In this document: positions 14,901 to 18,391 of the stretch, in pieces
How positions within the stretch are numbered: position 1 is the first letter of the stretch
Layout of the letters: the number at the start of each line of letters is the position of its first letter
Assembly: GCA_002725475.1 (NCBI GenBank)
Contig: PBPH01000009.1
Location: 1 to 18,391 of the forward strand
Direction: 5' to 3'
DNA: 18,391 bases
From: Methanobacteriota archaeon
GTDB taxonomy: Archaea > Thermoplasmatota > Poseidoniia > Poseidoniales > Thalassarchaeaceae
The notes under the pieces: model-generated
Seen by the model: the letters and a program-made list of their open reading frames with translations, nothing else
The model's database searches: none
What the model was told of the DNA's origin: nothing
Position numbers and translations under genes: made by a program

Positions 14901-17900
14901 ATTCCAGCAAGAGTTGCCAATGGTTACAGTGGTGGAATTTGGCATGGCACTGGATACATGGTAATGGGCTCTCACTGGAATTCTTGGTCAGAGGTCCATT
15001 TGGAAGGTTCTACTGGATTAGATATGGGTTGGATACCAATCAACCCCTGCCCGCCAGCAGAAGATGTTCAGTTCCTCAATGAATCAGTTACACCACTCAC
15101 ATTTGAAAGAGATTTATCTACTGGTTCAATTTATGTCAATGGGACTCTCCAGTTTTCAAACAATAGTACTGGTGCATCTAACGCTTTGATTGATGCATAT
15201 CTAATTGAAGCAAATGATTCTAACCCACTCAATCCAGCTGCATTGAACATGGAGACTCTTATTCGAGGTGTTACAACTGATAGCAATGGCAATTTCTCTG
15301 TGAACGGCTCTTTTGGCATGTTGCCTGCCCCCGGGTATGGTAAAATTGTAGTTGTGTCAAGGCAAGGAGGTTATGTCCCATCACATTCACATGTGTATTC
15401 TGTCGTTCTCAATGTTACAGATGATGTAAATATCACTCTTACAAGCCCAGAACCAGTAGGCTCGCCCATCGTTGGAGCTGGCTCTTTTACGACTATAGCA
15501 GGAGTGATGTTATGGGATTCGGTGCCACAAGATGATCCTTCACTAAAGGGTAATTTCACAGTGAATTTGACTTATTTTTCAACGGTATCAAATGCGAATG
15601 TGACAATACAGGCCCCTATTTGGGCTGGTGGTGTATTCTCTTTCGATGTCAATCTTTCAGAACTTGAAACACCCGGTCTCAGAAATGCAATAATCTCGTT
15701 CGATGGTTGGCATGAAGGTAATTTGCACCTAGGTGCTTCTCCAGTTTATCATGCGCGCCCAGGTTCTCTGACTTTTGTCATGAATGTTTCAGCAGCCCCA
15801 AACATGACCGCAACAGTAGAGGGTCCGGGAGCCAACAATTCATTATTGGTGATTAACGAGAATATTTACGTAAATGGGACCGTACTTTCTGTCGGTAATT
15901 CCCCAGTACCTATGGATGGATATATTACTCTATTTTTGAGGCGTAATGGCTCAAATACTAGTCTAACTAATATCACTACATGGCCAGTTACCAATGGGGC
16001 ATTCAGTATTTCTTGGAATATGAATGCGTCTTTGGTGCCAATCGGCCCTGGATATCTTGACCTTCAGCTGTTATTCGCTCAAGGAATTCCAGGTGCTACT
16101 GATCAGGATAACTTCATTGGATTTGGATTGAGAAGTGAAGTGACAATGAGTTACAATCTAATCTCGGTGCAACGAGGAGATTTGACATCTGTTATGATAT
16201 CTTTATCGGACCATACTGACTCTAACGACGTTCCTTTCATGGGTACCTTCGATATGACATTTGATGGAACCTTAGTTAATTCCACGACCGATCCAAATGA
16301 TGTGTGGATTACAAGTGAATTTACCCCTGCTGCTAATCTTGCAGCAGGCGATTATTACTGGAATATTTCTTACGATGGATATCTAAGTGGTAACCCGGGA
16401 AGTGAGTGGTATAAACCTGCATTTTCAAGTGGTCTGTTGCTAGTAATGGGTACCGCTACTCTTACGATTAATTTGCAAGATGAATGGACTCACTTAGGTG
16501 GTACAACCATTATCACTGGAAACATTACAGATGATGTTCTAGGAACTCCAATTTTGTGGAATACATCTGATGTAATTTTCTCAATTGCACTACCTGGTTC
16601 GGGTCCAAGCGGACCTAATGGCGAGCCACCGGCACCTGACTTTATTCCGCTAGGAAATTCTCCATCGAATCAAACCAATGGCCAGTATTCGGTTGTTGTT
16701 ACTCTTCCGAATTATCTTCCATCAGGCGCTTACAACCTTACCTCAGTACTTGATTTCGCCCAATTTGGTGGCGGTGGCCAAAGTGTATATTATTCAATGA
16801 TGAATCCACCTGCAGCACTAATTGGAATAGAGAGTGAGCTTGTTTTGAACAGCAATACTTCGGTTGTAATTGTGGAAGCAGGAAATAGCATTTCATACAA
16901 TATTACAGTCACAGATGTTGCCGATTCATCACCTGTTTTTGGTCAAACAGTGAATTTTACTTGGGATTGGGGCAACACTAACACCTCAATAGGCCAAGTT
17001 GTTACGGGCATAAATGGGGAGGCAATACTGAATTGGGCGGTTCCTGGGTCAATGGATCCAGGTTACTATGATGTGCGTATTTGGATGGACAATGATACAA
17101 GTGATCCATTAACCACAGGTTCTAACCGATGGTGGGGCAATCAGACTTTCATCAACGTTACAGTTCAAGTTCCTTCAGATGTATCAATAATTTCCGCACC
17201 GCTGAACGTTACTGCAGGAACTAGTTTCCAATTGCAAGGAAACATTAGTGATGCAAATGATCCGAATCGTCCATTCGATGGCCCTATTTCTATTGAAGTA
17301 TTCTTCCTTGGAGATCAATCTGAAACATTAGTTGCGAGCCACCCAACTGCAGCAAATGGCACTTTCAACGTAACAGTTCCAACAGATCCGCTAAACGATG
17401 GAATTACTAGTGGGAACAAGACATTGGTAGTTTCAGTGTTAAATGGCACGAATCCATTTTACTTGACTGGTAGTGCAAGTACCCTATTATTGGTAATAGG
17501 CGTTACCGATTTTGTTGTTAATTCAACAATGCTGATTCCACAGACAGTAGTTAGAGGGGAGAACATAACCTTTGGTGGCAGTTTAATCGAGTCATCAGAT
17601 ACTACAGTTAATGGGCAACCTAGAGCACTAAATTTCACTCCGGTGATAGCTCAGTTCCATGAAACTTGGATGCCTGAAATATTGACTGATGTCAATGGTT
17701 CTGCTAATTGGGTATATCAGGTTCCAAATACACAGCCACTTGGCCAGATAACAGTAACCCTGCTTTACAATGCTACTAATGTTTGGGAATTACACCCAAC
17801 GTCTCATCAAATCAATACCATTAGCATTCAGTCAATCACAATTCTCGTGGTTGATAACATAACTGCTAATCCAATTTCTGGCGGCTCCTTCGATGTCACA

Positions 17901-18391
17901 GGTAGTTTGGTTTCCGATAATGGTTCTGGGATTATTGCTCGTAGTGGGGCTGGATTATTCCCACAGGTTCAAATCAATATTGATGGATTTACTAATAATT
18001 TCCAAGTTTCTAATGCAATTGCTCAACCGAATGGAAATTGGACAGCTGTGGTAACTTTAGACAATGATTTCCCAAGGGGCGCTCACCTATTGTCTGCAAG
18101 CTATACTCCAACCGTTAATTTCTATCTTGGTTCAAGTGGAAACAATACATTCGATAGTCGTGGTTTTTCTGTACTCACTATTCTCAATCCTGAAGATTTG
18201 CATCCCGATTCTAGGACGGTAAGAGGTGGAAATGTTAGTGTGCAGATTCAGTTACAAGACAATGCTCTAGCTTCTATTTCTAATGCGACTGTAACCATTG
18301 AATTCCCAACCTTGAATATTTCAACAATTGTGACTACTGATGCAAATGGTACTGCATGGGGATTACTTACTGTGCCATCAAACACAAGCCC
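11967..18391 (+). CDS. Giant secreted protein: TSP3-like repeats, transglutaminase-like domain, Ig-like modules; 3' end cut off
   Basis: An open frame of 2141 codons running off the window. Residues 1-30 look like a signal peptide (MRTKAIFLVTIMLITSIAAL). Residues about 31-730 hold roughly 20 thrombospondin-type-3-like calcium-binding repeats of form DxDxDGxxDxxE, for example DTDGDGLPDGWE. A transglutaminase-like fold spans about 895-1035: GSCAEYVTIFTTMARIAGIPAR with C963, then HWNSWSEVHL and GWIPINP. The family's His and Asp positions read Asn here (N1005, N1026), so catalysis is doubtful. From about 1040 on there are repeated Ig-like or carboxypeptidase-regulatory-like modules, some with the (T)D.NG.A.W pattern, and about 50 Asn-x-Ser/Thr sequons. 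A membrane anchor, if any, lies beyond the edge. Start is uncertain: in-frame ATGs at 11913 and 11919 also exist and none has a clear ribosome binding site; 11967 gives the most normal signal peptide. Probably a calcium-stiffened, glycosylated cell-surface stalk or adhesin; role inferred. Confidence 0.88.
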   Translation, partial: MRTKAIFLVTIMLITSIAALEFAAWEAEASTDQDGDGLTCGTEFLLQTQCQDWDSDNDGLPDGWEWKYGLDPNDGSSLTVNGASGDQDGDSMSNMQEYSYLTPIFWDDPATPNVLDNGVWWNGTVPVRNWNEEGAMQVNQPACGSTGSDGNGSNVILCDEDPLGDICNDGIDNDRDGVVDNADPDKDGDQVCGSNDDDGDGISDEDPDGWDTDGDGLPDGWEVANGLNATNPTGIDGMMGDPDGDGLVNVQEYVNPSWTTMSNGAPYFMSGNPQTQQTTENVNPCNPLMGCLSQTASVDQDTDTDPWDNDTDNDGLEDGWEALNILTDPTSDDTDGDGILDGIEANFSAYGDPPLNSDPRNNNTDGDQFDDGDEDKNGDGVVGANETDPTRQEDSGDFDNDGIDNWLENLSCTSWDVYDTDSGGVGDGDEMNLTHSTDPCLSMVNFNTTLDTSTEPTGYNAGLQRLYLTNASGFNPSPFDWRTQSGAVGYYNDSNGALTSFTYTDISNNILLGVTVPPPVNTVEVISNNGSWCHSDGHSYCDDDYQDTDGDGLANWEETLSIWGWFSLETLWDSDGDGQSDLDEILNFTDPMEPCDNTLDTDGDLLNDYFENNTGCDLSYIPGMGVGNGSTDTYVTDYLDTDTDNGGVFDSQEYLDGTNPQNDPTDDMNPADTDGDGIPDLIENQTGTDWRNPDTDGGGMTDYEECPPMYWQDCSLSPQNPWDPTDDINPNNVIFFANNTTSTGIGVDTEQIHRWSVRTYDYYTGASYGINTSLVSLHQLSPSEQITYQLPNNSYWNSTETWDISYIQPIMPGSDLPQPAYTTEYMMWAESMAELNMTNHTGDIVISAGSVMAMMVAAPEVFYTDAELQGAIPFPSPYATDVPDYFMDNTAAESSVRDITFGVISDASATTAWDKIEAIRKYLAEEDTNTTDIDFKLNFDGSGVPMIEDAVRFILDDAREGSCAEYVTIFTTMARIAGIPARVANGYSGGIWHGTGYMVMGSHWNSWSEVHLEGSTGLDMGWIPINPCPPAEDVQFLNESVTPLTFERDLSTGSIYVNGTLQFSNNSTGASNALIDAYLIEANDSNPLNPAALNMETLIRGVTTDSNGNFSVNGSFGMLPAPGYGKIVVVSRQGGYVPSHSHVYSVVLNVTDDVNITLTSPEPVGSPIVGAGSFTTIAGVMLWDSVPQDDPSLKGNFTVNLTYFSTVSNANVTIQAPIWAGGVFSFDVNLSELETPGLRNAIISFDGWHEGNLHLGASPVYHARPGSLTFVMNVSAAPNMTATVEGPGANNSLLVINENIYVNGTVLSVGNSPVPMDGYITLFLRRNGSNTSLTNITTWPVTNGAFSISWNMNASLVPIGPGYLDLQLLFAQGIPGATDQDNFIGFGLRSEVTMSYNLISVQRGDLTSVMISLSDHTDSNDVPFMGTFDMTFDGTLVNSTTDPNDVWITSEFTPAANLAAGDYYWNISYDGYLSGNPGSEWYKPAFSSGLLLVMGTATLTINLQDEWTHLGGTTIITGNITDDVLGTPILWNTSDVIFSIALPGSGPSGPNGEPPAPDFIPLGNSPSNQTNGQYSVVVTLPNYLPSGAYNLTSVLDFAQFGGGGQSVYYSMMNPPAALIGIESELVLNSNTSVVIVEAGNSISYNITVTDVADSSPVFGQTVNFTWDWGNTNTSIGQVVTGINGEAILNWAVPGSMDPGYYDVRIWMDNDTSDPLTTGSNRWWGNQTFINVTVQVPSDVSIISAPLNVTAGTSFQLQGNISDANDPNRPFDGPISIEVFFLGDQSETLVASHPTAANGTFNVTVPTDPLNDGITSGNKTLVVSVLNGTNPFYLTGSASTLLLVIGVTDFVVNSTMLIPQTVVRGENITFGGSLIESSDTTVNGQPRALNFTPVIAQFHETWMPEILTDVNGSANWVYQVPNTQPLGQITVTLLYNATNVWELHPTSHQINTISIQSITILVVDNITANPISGGSFDVTGSLVSDNGSGIIARSGAGLFPQVQINIDGFTNNFQVSNAIAQPNGNWTAVVTLDNDFPRGAHLLSASYTPTVNFYLGSSGNNTFDSRGFSVLTILNPEDLHPDSRTVRGGNVSVQIQLQDNALASISNATVTIEFPTLNISTIVTTDANGTAWGLLTVPSNTS
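12054..14155 (+). repeat. Tandem calcium-binding (thrombospondin type 3-like) repeat region
   Basis: Within the giant gene, about 20 imperfect units encode Asp-rich DxDxDG loops followed by an acidic helix start. At DNA level the recurring core is GATGGCGATGGA or close variants. Unit spacing is irregular, and longer non-repeat inserts are present (for example about 13290-13590), so the units diverged long ago rather than amplified recently. Confidence 0.85.

Noticed and set aside
12484..15559. Several 60-100 codon frames on both strands inside the giant gene
   Set aside because: Shadows of the continuous 2141-codon frame; none has a promoter, ribosome binding site or recognisable product.

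Overview
The window reads as archaeal chromosome, most likely from a marine Poseidoniia (Marine Group II) lineage. This assignment is an inference from several features: an archaeal-type tRNA-Leu without an encoded CCA; promoters resembling TATA boxes and T-rich terminators; GGAGG/AGGTG ribosome binding sites mixed with GTG and TTG starts; an aerobic bacterial-style branched-chain 2-oxoacid dehydrogenase cluster; and very large secreted or membrane-anchored surface proteins built from calcium-binding repeats and Ig-like modules. No 16S rRNA or ribosomal protein gene is present to confirm it.

Bases 1-5846, minus strand: a metabolic block. In transcription order it holds lipA (lipoyl synthase), a 110-base gap with a promoter candidate and two abutting palindromes, then E1-alpha, E1-beta, E2 and E3 (lpd, cut by the window edge). 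The four dehydrogenase genes are separated by only 5, 2 and 10 bases, so they form one operon. E1-alpha and E1-beta look like branched-chain 2-oxoacid dehydrogenase rather than pyruvate dehydrogenase. LipA would make the lipoyl cofactor carried by the E2 lysine, so the block is a functional unit: oxidative decarboxylation of branched-chain keto acids to acyl-CoA and NADH.

Bases 5967-7133, plus strand: a two-gene pterin pair, diverging from lipA. It consists of a pteridine-reductase-like short-chain dehydrogenase and a FolB-type dihydroneopterin aldolase, with the second start codon directly abutting the stop of the first. Both look bacterial in type. A tRNA-Leu(UAA) follows on the minus strand.

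Bases 7361-10347, plus strand: one surface-protein gene broken by a run of ten G. The halves are a signal-anchor N-terminal part and a 769-residue part with Ig/NEW3-like modules, a C-terminal membrane helix and a very acidic tail. Bases 10523-11773: an archaeal protein with a Zc3h12a/Regnase-like NYN ribonuclease domain and a basic C-terminal half that may contain winged-helix modules. Bases 11967-18391: the first 2141 codons of a giant secreted protein. It has a signal peptide, about 20 thrombospondin-type-3-like calcium-binding repeats, a transglutaminase-like fold in which the cysteine is kept but the usual His and Asp positions are Asn, and then a long series of Ig-like modules rich in N-glycosylation sequons. 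It runs off the window.

The most unusual items are the Regnase-like archaeal ribonuclease, the apparently degenerate transglutaminase inside the giant surface protein, the G-run frameshift, and the palindromes in the dehydrogenase leader. No CRISPR array, insertion sequence, transposase, integrase or rRNA was seen.
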